Shown one piece after another: positions 1 to 4,680 of a DNA stretch of 8,312 nucleotides; position 1 is the first letter of the stretch, and each line of letters begins with the position of its first letter. The stretch lies in assembly GCA_030635405.1 (NCBI GenBank), contig DAOVZA010000069.1, positions 1-8,312 of the forward strand, in the 5' to 3' direction. The notes below the pieces were generated by a model. It had not been told where the DNA came from. It was given only the letters and a program-made list of their open reading frames with translations, and searched no databases. The DNA comes from Desulfocapsa sp. GTDB taxonomy: Bacteria > Desulfobacterota > Desulfobulbia > Desulfobulbales > Desulfocapsaceae. The translations under genes and the position numbers were made by a program.

Positions 1-1
1 A

Positions 2-154
2 GTTTTTGACAAACGTCATAACAACGAGTCATTTACTTTTTATGATTTCTCCTCTCTGAAGAGGATTGAAAATATAATTGCAAAGGCCACAGAAGCCATA
101 AGAACTGATAACTTTGACATCGTTTCAACTGTCCATAAGGAACTTGGAGTGTGA
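2..154 (+). CDS. C-terminal end of an unidentified phage early protein (5' end outside window)
   Basis: An open frame enters from the left edge and runs without interruption to a TGA at 152-154, giving the last 50 residues of a protein that ends in KELGV. The visible part is polar and helix-prone (a FSSLKRIENIIAKATEAIR stretch), with no recognisable motif. Its stop lies three bases before the ERF start codon, and the ERF ribosome binding site is inside its last codons, so the two genes are almost certainly co-transcribed. In phages the gene before an ERF or other annealing protein is often an exonuclease or a short early gene of unknown role. Nothing visible here decides between them, so no function is assigned. 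Confidence 0.6.
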   Translation, partial: VFDKRHNNESFTFYDFSSLKRIENIIAKATEAIRTDNFDIVSTVHKELGV

Positions 155-157
155 CCC

Positions 158-991
158 ATGACTGATGAATTAATTGAATTACCAGCAAACGAATTGATAG
201 CGCAAGGACAGGAGGCAATGATACCTGGGCAGCTGTTGTCGACTGTAGTCACTCAGGGCGCCGACTTGGATAAGATTAGTGCTTTGATGGATTTGTTTGA
301 GCGCAATGAGAAAAGGCTGGCAAGAATGGCTTATGTAGTTGCCATGGCTATGTTTAAGAAAAATCCTCCTATTATCGTTAAAGATTCAAACGTTTGCTAC
401 GTAACTAATAAAGGTAAAACTGAATATTCGCATGCATCTTCAGGGCAAGTGTCGCAGAAAATAAATTCAGCACTTAGCGAACACGGGCTGACAGCATCGT
501 GGGCCATAGATCAGAGCGGTCAAGGGATAAAAGTTACGTGCTCTATAACTCACACCTCTGGCCACAGCGAGTCTACATCAATTGAGGCACCACCTGACAA
601 TAGTGGTGGAAAGAACGCTATCCAGGCGATAGGTTCGTCCATAACTTACTTGCAGCGCTATTCAATCCTCGCCCTCACGGGTTTATCAACAAGCGAAAAC
701 GACGATGACGGTGCCGCTGCCGGCTATTCTGATGACCACATCCAAAACGTAAAAATATCTGCTGAAGATTTCATTGGAGGTATAGATTTTTTCAAGAAGC
801 CGGACAAGAATGCAGACAATCTCGACGCCTGGTTTGAATCCAAGTCTGAAGCGTTCAGGATGCTTCCGAAGAAAGATCGAGCTACCGTAACCGAGCATTT
901 AAGAAATACATTTGATTGGCTAGACGAACGTGGAAAGCATGGAAACTCACTTGACGAAGAAAACGAAAGCAAATTAGAACTCAACATTTAG
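158..991 (+). CDS. erf: ERF-family single-strand DNA annealing protein (phage recombinase)
   Basis: A 277-residue protein of the ERF superfamily (type: P22 Erf). These proteins bind single-stranded DNA, form rings and anneal complementary strands for phage recombination, genome circularisation and concatemer formation. The family core lies roughly at residues 60-190. Visible marks are the SGQVSQKINSALSEHGL segment, the T-x-HTSGHSESTSIEAPPDNSGG stretch (split by family spacing), the strongly diagnostic NAIQAIGSSITYLQRYSIL helix-turn, and an acidic SENDDDGAAAG turn. The C-terminal third is variable and charged, as is usual. The start has a GGAG about eight bases upstream. The gene sits just before a DUF1351-like gene, a frequent partner of phage annealing proteins. 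Family assignment is firm; the symbol is by family, not proven orthology with P22. Confidence 0.93.
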   Translation: MTDELIELPANELIAQGQEAMIPGQLLSTVVTQGADLDKISALMDLFERNEKRLARMAYVVAMAMFKKNPPIIVKDSNVCYVTNKGKTEYSHASSGQVSQKINSALSEHGLTASWAIDQSGQGIKVTCSITHTSGHSESTSIEAPPDNSGGKNAIQAIGSSITYLQRYSILALTGLSTSENDDDGAAAGYSDDHIQNVKISAEDFIGGIDFFKKPDKNADNLDAWFESKSEAFRMLPKKDRATVTEHLRNTFDWLDERGKHGNSLDEENESKLELNI

Positions 992-1000
992 GTTAAAAGA

Positions 1001-2029
1001 ATGAGCAAAACAATTGAAGTAACAGATCTCGCAATACGACTCACTGGTGATATTACTCATAGTAATTTCCCTGCATTCAAAGAGCGCGCACTTGCTCTTA
1101 TTGCCGCCGCAGATAAGCCACTGGTAAGTGACCAGGATTTTGCCGAAGCAGAGCAAACTATAAAGTCATGCAAGATAGCTGAGGACTCTATTAAGTCAGC
1201 CAAGGGTGACGCTCTGGGCCAAACTATAAACATTCGTAAGTTGTTTGCTGATATGGATGAGGTATCAAGTGCTCTCCGTAAAACCAGGCTGTCTCGTACA
1301 AAGGAAGTGAAAGCTGAAAAGGAATTAAGAAAGCTGGCGGTCATTGATTACGGGGTGAACCAGCTCACTGGATCTGTGAATAAAATATCAATAGAACTGC
1401 GAGAGATATCTCTCGTATTTAAAATTGATAGGTCTCTATTCCAAAAAGCTATCGCTGGAAGACAAAGCATTGACATCATGAAAGAGCGTGTTGAAGATGT
1501 GCTTCGAGACGAACGTTCGAGACTTGACGAACTGAGGATGCTTGTAGTCATGAATCTTGCAACAATCGAAGAAACGGAGAAAAAGTTTCACGGTTTATTT
1601 CCAGACAAAAACTCTCTGATAGACAAGAGCACTGTAGAGCTGGCCGCTATAATAAGTGGACGTGTTGCCGGTGCAAAGCTTGACGAGCAGAAGAAGAAAG
1701 AGGCTGCGAGGATTGCTGCTGAGAAGAAATCAAACGATGAAATGGTAGCTGCCGCTAAAAAAGAGGACGAAGAAAAGACTGCCGTAAATGAATCTCCAAT
1801 GGTGTCAGCCGAGAATGAAGGAGTAGGCGCCAACCAGGTGGTCGGTACTGAAAGAGAAAGCGAAGAGGCACCACCACGTGCCGACAAAGACAAAGGACAG
1901 AAAGAAAAATTCTTAATCACCGTATCAATGTCGTGCACTGCAGAAGATGCAAAATCAATCGCGCAAGAACTGAATGGCATGATTGGAGAGTATTTCCAGG
2001 TAACCAAAATAAAACTGAATCGCGGTTGA
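1001..2029 (+). CDS. DUF1351-like coiled-coil phage protein, partner of the annealing protein
   Basis: A 342-residue, highly charged, mainly helical protein. The N-terminal half has the pattern seen in DUF1351-type phage proteins: a DFAEAEQTIKSCKIAEDSIK helix, then AKGDALGQTINIRKLFADMD and a run of basic residues. Residues about 220-300 are a low-complexity segment rich in Lys, Glu and Ala (coiled coil or linker). The last 40 residues form a compact domain beginning KFLITVSMSCTAEDAK. The biochemical role of the family is not established; its usual position beside phage recombinases suggests a role in recombination or early DNA metabolism (inference). The start lies nine bases after the ERF stop, with a weak AGG embedded in that stop region. 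Its 3' end runs directly into a truncated repeat at 2043. Confidence 0.72.
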   Translation: MSKTIEVTDLAIRLTGDITHSNFPAFKERALALIAAADKPLVSDQDFAEAEQTIKSCKIAEDSIKSAKGDALGQTINIRKLFADMDEVSSALRKTRLSRTKEVKAEKELRKLAVIDYGVNQLTGSVNKISIELREISLVFKIDRSLFQKAIAGRQSIDIMKERVEDVLRDERSRLDELRMLVVMNLATIEETEKKFHGLFPDKNSLIDKSTVELAAIISGRVAGAKLDEQKKKEAARIAAEKKSNDEMVAAAKKEDEEKTAVNESPMVSAENEGVGANQVVGTERESEEAPPRADKDKGQKEKFLITVSMSCTAEDAKSIAQELNGMIGEYFQVTKIKLNRG

Positions 2030-2042
2030 ATGAACTCGGAAG

Positions 2043-2082
2043 ACCGCGCTGCTCGCTTGTCCCTTGAATTGTGTTGTTATGC
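2043..2082 (+). repeat. Truncated attC-like site (3' half only)
   Basis: This stretch matches the 3' arm of the complete site at 3048-3177: 37 of 38 bases are identical between 2043-2080 and 3138-3175. It ends with the box GTTATGC (2076-2082). No matching 5' arm (GGGGCAAGCG) is present upstream, where the DUF1351-like gene ends. The likeness continues past the box into the ribosome binding site of the next gene (TGAGGTTTTTATG in both copies). It looks like a recombination scar marking the left edge of the accessory block. Confidence 0.7.
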
Positions 2083-2094
2083 TTTTAATTTTAT

Positions 2095-2098
2095 GAGG
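2095..2098 (+). promoter_or_regulatory. Shared repeat-borne ribosome binding site
   Basis: GAGG lies five bases before the ATG at 2104. The same TGAGGTTTTTATG context recurs before the ATG at 3199 (GAGG at 3190-3193), and a related TGAGGATC precedes the ATG at 3884. The ribosome binding site therefore seems to travel with the attC-like repeat. Confidence 0.6.
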
Positions 2099-2103
2099 TT
2101 TTT

Positions 2104-2400
2104 ATGCCGGTAACAACTTATATGAGCATTCTCCCTGGAAAGCACGAAGACAAAGAACTTTCGTCCCTTGTTGATGAAATGTGTGAAAGAACAGGTGATT
2201 TGTGGGTTGTGGAAACAGCCTTTGAATTTAAGCGAAAACTGTTTAGGCAGGAAAAGAAGATCGAGAGATATACGAGGCTTTACAAGCACCAACACTCTAT
2301 CGAATATCAAGTGCTGATGTGTGTCAATACGATAAGAGAGGCCAAGGCTTTTTTTATTGGTGCCCTTGGAATACTGGAGAAAGCAGATGACCCCCAATGA
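2104..2400 (+). CDS. Hypothetical small protein, first gene of the accessory block
   Basis: A 98-residue protein of unknown function. It is soluble-looking, with an acidic N-terminal third (HEDKELSSLVDEMCERTGDLW) and a basic middle (FKRKLFRQEKKIERYTRLYKHQ), then a hydrophobic helix near the C terminus (AKAFFIGALGILEKA). There is no signal peptide and no recognised domain. The start follows a GAGG ribosome binding site that belongs to the repeat-derived leader. Its last 14 bases overlap the next gene, whose ribosome binding site (GGAG, 2376-2379) is inside this one, so the pair is translationally linked. By position this is the first gene of a two-gene cassette. Confidence 0.7.
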   Translation: MPVTTYMSILPGKHEDKELSSLVDEMCERTGDLWVVETAFEFKRKLFRQEKKIERYTRLYKHQHSIEYQVLMCVNTIREAKAFFIGALGILEKADDPQ

Positions 2401-2569
2401 TGATTTTGAGAGGGCAGACGTTCCGGAGGATACAATTTGCGAAAGTTACAACTGTAAAAACACAGCAAAAGATATGCCTTTCTATTTGACAGAGTGGGAA
2501 ATAATTACAGGGGCATCTACTGACGGGCTTTATTACTGCAAAGAATGTGCTACTGCGCTTGTGGCCTGA
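2387..2569 (+). CDS. Hypothetical small four-cysteine protein (putative zinc-binding)
   Basis: A 60-residue acidic protein starting with MTPNDDFERAD. It has two cysteine pairs: C-x4-C (CESYNC) and C-x2-C (YYCKEC) near the C terminus, the arrangement of a small zinc ribbon or knuckle. The ATG at 2387 is chosen because a GGAG lies seven bases upstream; longer in-frame starts would sit deep inside the preceding gene. The final codons overlap, in another frame, a sequence that reads as the end of a TnpB protein. The C terminus may therefore have been altered by an insertion at about 2550-2560. Function unknown. Confidence 0.6.
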   Translation: MTPNDDFERADVPEDTICESYNCKNTAKDMPFYLTEWEIITGASTDGLYYCKECATALVA

Positions 2570-2623
2570 GCATGGATCGCGATCTAAACGCAAGTATCAA
2601 TCTTTTGAATTACAAGAAATAAA
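2560..2623 (+). pseudogene. Remnant of the 3' end of a TnpB (IS200/IS605-type) gene
   Basis: In the frame of the ATG at 2572, the sequence reads CG-LSM-DRDLNASINLL-NYKK followed by TAA (2621-2623). This is the signature of the TnpB/OrfB C terminus: the last CG of the zinc finger, a three-residue spacer, then the third RuvC catalytic motif DRD-x-NA-x-x-N. Spacing and order match the family exactly, but only about 20 residues remain and upstream codons in this frame do not continue as TnpB. It is therefore a decayed scrap. An inverted repeat follows the stop at 2630-2652, where IS605-type elements carry their right-end hairpin. The match is short, so confidence is moderate. Confidence 0.5.
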
Positions 2624-2629
2624 TTTTTA

Positions 2630-2652
2630 CTCTGGATAGATACAAGCCAGAG
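2630..2652 (+). repeat. Inverted repeat, possible right-end hairpin of the TnpB element remnant
   Basis: CTCTGG (2630-2635) pairs perfectly with CCAGAG (2647-2652) across an 11-base loop. It lies seven bases after the stop of the TnpB-like remnant. No T-run follows, so it is not an intrinsic terminator. IS200/IS605 elements have subterminal hairpins at this place, which makes that reading plausible but unproven. Confidence 0.3.
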
Positions 2653-2657
2653 ATTAA

Positions 2658-2741
2658 ATGCGCATAAGAGAAACTTGGTTACAAGTTTTGTTGACCGTGC
2701 GAATAGTTGCGATTATTGCGGCTTTATGTATCTGCGCCTGA
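2658..2741 (+). CDS. Possible 27-residue single-pass membrane peptide
   Basis: A short frame from ATG 2658 to TGA 2739-2741 encodes a short polar N terminus (MRIRETW) followed by an uninterrupted hydrophobic segment (VLLTVRIVAIIAALCICA) long enough to cross a membrane. A GAG lies five bases upstream, a weak ribosome binding site. It fills much of the otherwise non-coding stretch between the TnpB remnant and the next attC-like half site. Short hydrophobic frames arise by chance in AT-rich DNA, so this could be fortuitous. If real, it would be an inner-membrane peptide of unknown role. Confidence 0.25.
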   Translation: MRIRETWLQVLLTVRIVAIIAALCICA

Positions 2742-2747
2742 AAATGG

Positions 2748-2783
2748 ACGTGCTTGTTTTCCCTCTTCATTGGTTTGTTATAT
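2748..2783 (+). repeat. Degenerate attC-like site (3' half)
   Basis: The stretch contains TGCTTG, then TCCCTCTT, then TTGTTATAT. This is the same order as the 3' arm of the complete site at 3734-3863 (CGCTTG, TCCCTCTT, TTGTTATCT), with a three-base insertion and several changes. It ends in the box GTTATAT (2777-2783), 21 bases before the next start codon. A convincing 5' arm is not found upstream, where the TnpB remnant lies, so the site may have been split or eroded by that insertion. Confidence 0.5.
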
Positions 2784-2804
2784 TTTGTATTAAGGAGGTT
2801 GTAT

Positions 2805-3053
2805 ATGAACATACAGCAAAAAGCAGAATTAATTAAAAGCCTTTGGAAGATACCCAAAGGTGAATGTCCAGACGGAAACTTGTTGGTTGAGTTCGATTTG
2901 AAAAGTGGTGACTCTGATATTGCTTTAGTATTTATCGGAGAAGACGAAAGGACGTTGTATTTTGCTGATGATAATGAGGATATTTATTCAGCTTGGGAAT
3001 GGTCAGAAGTGAGTAGATATTGCTTGCTTGATGATATCTTGCCAGCAAGATAA
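2805..3053 (+). CDS. Hypothetical small acidic protein, cassette gene
   Basis: An 82-residue acidic protein with no recognised domain. It begins MNIQQKAELIKSLWKIPKGE and continues with alternating hydrophobic and acidic segments (NLLVEFDLKSGDSDIALVFIGEDERTLYFADD) that suggest a small beta-rich fold with a tryptophan-rich patch (AWEW). There is no signal peptide or membrane helix. The ATG at 2805 is preferred over an upstream in-frame ATG because a strong AAGGAGG (2792-2798) sits six bases before it. The TAA stop lies within the AGATAAC box of the next attC-like site, as is typical of integron cassettes. It is flanked on both sides by attC-like sequence, so it forms a one-gene cassette of about 394 bases. 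Function unknown. Confidence 0.72.
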   Translation: MNIQQKAELIKSLWKIPKGECPDGNLLVEFDLKSGDSDIALVFIGEDERTLYFADDNEDIYSAWEWSEVSRYCLLDDILPAR

Positions 3054-3177
3054 CGTTTGAAATCAGGGGCAAGCGAGAATGGCACCCCTGAACTTGGATA
3101 AAATGGGATGATTGGCAGCAAGGAAAGGCTTCGAAAAACCGCGCTGCTCGCTTGTCCCTTGAATTGCGTTGTTATCT
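3048..3177 (+). repeat. Complete attC-like recombination site A (130 bp)
   Basis: The outer boxes AGATAAC (3048-3054) and GTTATCT (3171-3177) are perfect inverted repeats. Inside, CAAGCGAG (3070-3077) pairs with CTCGCTTG (3147-3154) over 8 bp. The adjoining GGGG pairs with TCCC (one G-T), and ATCA-like flanks differ in length between the arms, leaving unpaired bases. A variable central part separates the arms. This is the R''-L''-loop-L'-R' layout of attC, with sequence likeness to long Vibrio-type sites (TCAAGAGGGAC-type arm). It begins inside the stop codon of the gene at 2805 and ends 21 bases before the next start. Confidence 0.68.
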
Positions 3178-3198
3178 GTTGGTTTTTGTGAGGTTTTT

Positions 3199-3411
3199 AT
3201 GAAAAAGAACAAATTAATATCACTACAAGCGCTTGAAATTGCTGAACTGAGAGAAGTTAATAAAGCAATGGATAACGTATTGCACCAGATCAGGTTATCC
3301 ATCGTCTGTGTTAGTGGCCCAATAAACGACAACAAGCTGAAATACACAGAAGACCAGCAACAGATATTTCACAGTATCGCTGATGGGATCGAGACCGTTG
3401 TTGGAAGATAA
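3199..3411 (+). CDS. Hypothetical small protein, cassette gene
   Basis: A 70-residue, mainly helical protein of unknown function. It starts MKKNKLISLQALEIAELREV, continues through an amphipathic helix (NKAMDNVLHQIRLSIVCVSG), and has an acidic-polar second half (YTEDQQQIFHSIADGIETVVGR). It has no cysteine pair, signal peptide or membrane helix. The ATG at 3199 is supported by GAGG five bases upstream, in a leader nearly identical to that of the gene at 2104. The stop is again inside a GATAAC box (3407-3412), but no attC arm follows; the next gene begins 34 bases later with its own strong ribosome binding site. Confidence 0.68.
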   Translation: MKKNKLISLQALEIAELREVNKAMDNVLHQIRLSIVCVSGPINDNKLKYTEDQQQIFHSIADGIETVVGR

Positions 3412-3445
3412 CTTCTTTTTATACGTTTTTTTAAGGAGATTTGTA

Positions 3446-3739
3446 ATGGAAAGAGAACAATTTAGAGTGGTACTCTCAAAGAGCAAAAAAACAACACATG
3501 CCTTCATGGTTGCACTAATACCAGCTTTATCAATCCCGGAAGGATTGAAGTCCCTCGACACAATATCAGATTGTGCGATCATTGCAGCAAACGACGAAGG
3601 TGGTAACGAAATTTACTCATATGTACACCTCGAAAAGGATGAAAAGCAATTTATAGGCGACGCCTTGGCAAATGCTTGTGCGCCCATGAATGAGTGGTTT
3701 TGGTGTGAGCTTTTCGGCCAACCAGGGGCGCACGTATAA
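3446..3739 (+). CDS. Hypothetical small protein, cassette gene
   Basis: A 97-residue protein of unknown function. It begins MEREQFRVVLSKSKKTTHAF, has a hydrophobic middle (MVALIPALSIPEGLKSL), an acidic region (AANDEGGNEIYSYVHLEKDEK), and ends with a cysteine and aromatic-rich segment (ANACAPMNEWFWCELF). No domain is recognised. The ATG at 3446 has AAGGAG (3433-3438) seven bases upstream, which fixes the start; a longer in-frame start would lie inside the previous gene. Its TAA stop is part of the GTATAAC box of the second complete attC-like site. With the gene at 3199 it makes a two-gene cassette of about 685 bases bounded by the two complete sites. Confidence 0.72.
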   Translation: MEREQFRVVLSKSKKTTHAFMVALIPALSIPEGLKSLDTISDCAIIAANDEGGNEIYSYVHLEKDEKQFIGDALANACAPMNEWFWCELFGQPGAHV

Positions 3740-3863
3740 CGTTTTGAATCAGGGGCAAGCGGGATTTGCACCTCTGAACCTTATACAACCTTATACATGG
3801 TCAGCAAGGCGGACTTCGGGAAAAGGCGTTGCCCGCTTGTCCCTCTTGATGACGTTGTTATCT
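3734..3863 (+). repeat. Complete attC-like recombination site B (130 bp)
   Basis: The site has the same length and layout as the one at 3048-3177. The outer boxes are GTATAAC (3734-3740) and GTTATCT (3857-3863). The inner stem is CAAGCGGG (3756-3763) with CCCGCTTG (3832-3839), 8 bp perfect. The middle shares blocks with site A (CAGCAAGG, then ACTTCG or GCTTCG, then AAAA). One pair differs in a compensatory way: A3076-T3148 in site A is G3762-C3833 here, which supports a conserved folded form. It starts in the stop codon of the upstream gene and ends 20 bases before the next ATG. Confidence 0.68.
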
Positions 3864-3883
3864 TTTTTTTGAGGATCTTAACT

Positions 3884-4054
3884 ATGGCACGGAAACAAAG
3901 AGAAGCCTGCGGACGGTGCAAAAAACAATGGATGAAGCCTGTGGAATATTACGACAAGGTTGACCACGTATTGCACGGCTGCAAAGAACCTACAAAACAG
4001 AAGTTTTGCGGCCATACGCAATTTTGCTGCATGTTTTTTGAGGAAGAAAAATGA
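3884..4054 (+). CDS. Hypothetical small cysteine-rich protein (putative zinc-binding)
   Basis: A 56-residue basic protein with six cysteines: C-x2-C near the N terminus (CGRC), a single Cys in the middle (HGC) and a cluster near the end (FCGHTQFCC). With nearby histidines this suggests a small zinc-binding fold; the function is unknown. The ATG at 3884 follows TGAGG (3870-3874), nine bases upstream, in the leader that directly continues attC-like site B. Its stop overlaps the next start codon (ATGA), so the two proteins are translationally coupled. A longer in-frame start upstream would fall within the attC-like repeat and is not favoured. Confidence 0.65.
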   Translation: MARKQREACGRCKKQWMKPVEYYDKVDHVLHGCKEPTKQKFCGHTQFCCMFFEEEK

Positions 4055-4377
4055 AAACACCAAAACCAATGGAAGGAACATGGACTCTGGTTGCGCCAAA
4101 TGGGAATAGATACCATGCAGATACTCCGCTGAAATGTTGCAGGTCAGAGCAGGAAGACCGGGTTCCAGAGGAAGTAAGGCAACAACGGATAGTTGATTTT
4201 GTGGAGAGCCTTGAGAATGATGATTTAGAGAATCATCCAAAATTTGAGGCTTTCATTCGGGCTTTCTGGCGTAGGATTGAGATATACAAAGATGACTACA
4301 GCAAGGAGTTGCCAGAAAAGATACCTGTTGAGTTCAGAGCGAGTATGGCTACAGCAATAACTTTATTGGACAGATAA
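4051..4377 (+). CDS. Hypothetical phage protein with WTLVAPNG-type N terminus
   Basis: A 108-residue acidic protein. The first 50 residues (EGTWTLVAPNGNRYHADTPLKCC, then EQEDRVPEEVRQQRI) resemble a widespread family of short phage early proteins that begin TWTL-x-AP-G. No function is known for them. The rest is helical and acidic (DFVESLENDDLENHPKFEAF, then FWRRIEIYKDDYSKELPEK). It overlaps the upstream gene by four bases (ATGA), with GAGGA (4040-4044) six bases before the start. The stop lies within another GATAAC box (4373-4378). The family likeness is from memory of typical phage genes and is moderately sure. Confidence 0.72.
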   Translation: MKTPKPMEGTWTLVAPNGNRYHADTPLKCCRSEQEDRVPEEVRQQRIVDFVESLENDDLENHPKFEAFIRAFWRRIEIYKDDYSKELPEKIPVEFRASMATAITLLDR

Positions 4378-4419
4378 CTTCCTTATATCCACACTACGTA
4401 TAACGCTGGATTGATATCT

Positions 4420-4584
4420 ATGGCAAAACACAGAAAGTGCAAAATGCAAAGGGGAATGAAGGTGAGCGAATACTGGTGTGACTACGCCCAGTGCCGTGAA
4501 TTGTGTGGCCAATGCCAGTACTCGGAGAACCGTGAAAATAGCAAGTACCAACTGAATAAAGTTGGTAAAAAGTTGAAAACGTGA
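4420..4584 (+). CDS. Short cysteine-rich protein (putative zinc ribbon), 54 residues
   Basis: A short frame from ATG 4420 to TGA 4582-4584 encodes a strongly basic protein with five cysteines: one at residue 7, then C20-x4-C25-x3-C29-x2-C32. The YWCDYAQCRELCGQCQY segment is typical of a small metal-binding knuckle. The remaining C terminus is lysine-rich (LNKVGKKLKT). Composition and cysteine spacing make it more likely real than chance, although the ribosome binding site is weak (a GGA nine bases upstream). It is the last gene before a candidate promoter, whose -35 element lies within its final codons. Function unknown. Confidence 0.5.
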   Translation: MAKHRKCKMQRGMKVSEYWCDYAQCRELCGQCQYSENRENSKYQLNKVGKKLKT

Positions 4585-4590
4585 TATTAT
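4562..4590 (+). promoter_or_regulatory. Candidate sigma70 promoter for the replication genes
   Basis: TTGGTA (4562-4567) and TATTAT (4585-4590) are separated by 17 bases; the -10 matches consensus at five of six positions and the -35 at four of six. The expected start of transcription, about 4596-4598, falls on the first bases of the structured leader. This would be a local promoter for the genes at 4691-7017. Confidence 0.5.
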
Positions 4591-4595
4591 TTTCT

Positions 4596-4650
4596 GTGTG
4601 GCAGGGGATAGCTTCTCCGGCGCGGCCACAGCATCCGCGCCACGCCACAC
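4596..4650 (+). ncRNA. Structured leader with perfect three-way junction
   Basis: Three perfectly nested stems fill this segment almost without unpaired bases. The outer stem is GTGTGGC (4596-4602) with GCCACAC (4644-4650), 7 bp. The first arm is GGGGA (4604-4608) with TCTCC (4614-4618) and a five-base loop, including one G-T pair. The second arm is GGCGCGG (4619-4625) with CCGCGCC (4635-4641) and a nine-base loop. Linkers are one, zero and two bases. It is far more GC-rich than its surroundings and starts where the candidate promoter would begin transcription. It could be a regulatory leader RNA, a small RNA, or a DNA structure used by the replication protein encoded next. It lacks the T arm of a tRNA and matches no riboswitch I recognise. 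Confidence 0.5.
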
Positions 4651-4665
4651 ATTCCATGCTGATAA

Positions 4666-4680
4666 TCTCAAGCTGAGAGG
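4666..4680 (+). promoter_or_regulatory. Small hairpin overlapping the ribosome binding site of the next gene
   Basis: TCTCA (4666-4670) pairs with TGAGA (4674-4678) around a three-base loop. The likely ribosome binding site GAGAGG (4675-4680) overlaps the 3' arm, ten bases before the ATG at 4691. Folding would partly hide the ribosome binding site, so leader structure could tune translation. The hairpin is short and may be weak. Confidence 0.3.

Noticed and set aside
1588..2007. Long open frame on the minus strand opposite the DUF1351-like gene
   Set aside because: It is the mirror of the lysine/glutamate-rich coding sequence, giving serine- and phenylalanine-rich low-complexity protein, and has no family features.
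2683..2720. Promoter with TTGACC at about 2690 upstream of the gene at 2805
   Set aside because: A 17-base spacer leads to TATTGC, a poor -10, and the stretch overlaps the possible membrane peptide; nothing else supports it.
3048..3177. Intrinsic transcription terminator
   Set aside because: The arms are about 70 bases apart and no T-run directly follows a tight GC hairpin; the T-rich bases after site B precede a ribosome binding site.
3398..3426. Promoter before the gene at 3446 (TTGTTG with TATACG)
   Set aside because: The -35 matches only three consensus positions and the gene has a strong ribosome binding site 34 bases after the previous stop, so read-through is sufficient.
2043..3863. 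CRISPR array as the explanation of the repeats
   Set aside because: The repeats are 130 bp, imperfectly palindromic and spaced by whole genes, not by uniform short spacers, and no cas gene is present.
3690..3872. Plus-strand frame of 60 residues crossing attC-like site B
   Set aside because: It overlaps the end of a better supported gene and the whole repeat, and has no ribosome binding site.
4596..4651. tRNA gene: a 7-bp acceptor-like stem followed by an A and two arms
   Set aside because: There is no T arm or TTC loop, the second stem is 7 bp with a loop not shaped like an anticodon loop, and total length is only 56 bases. A three-way junction fits better.
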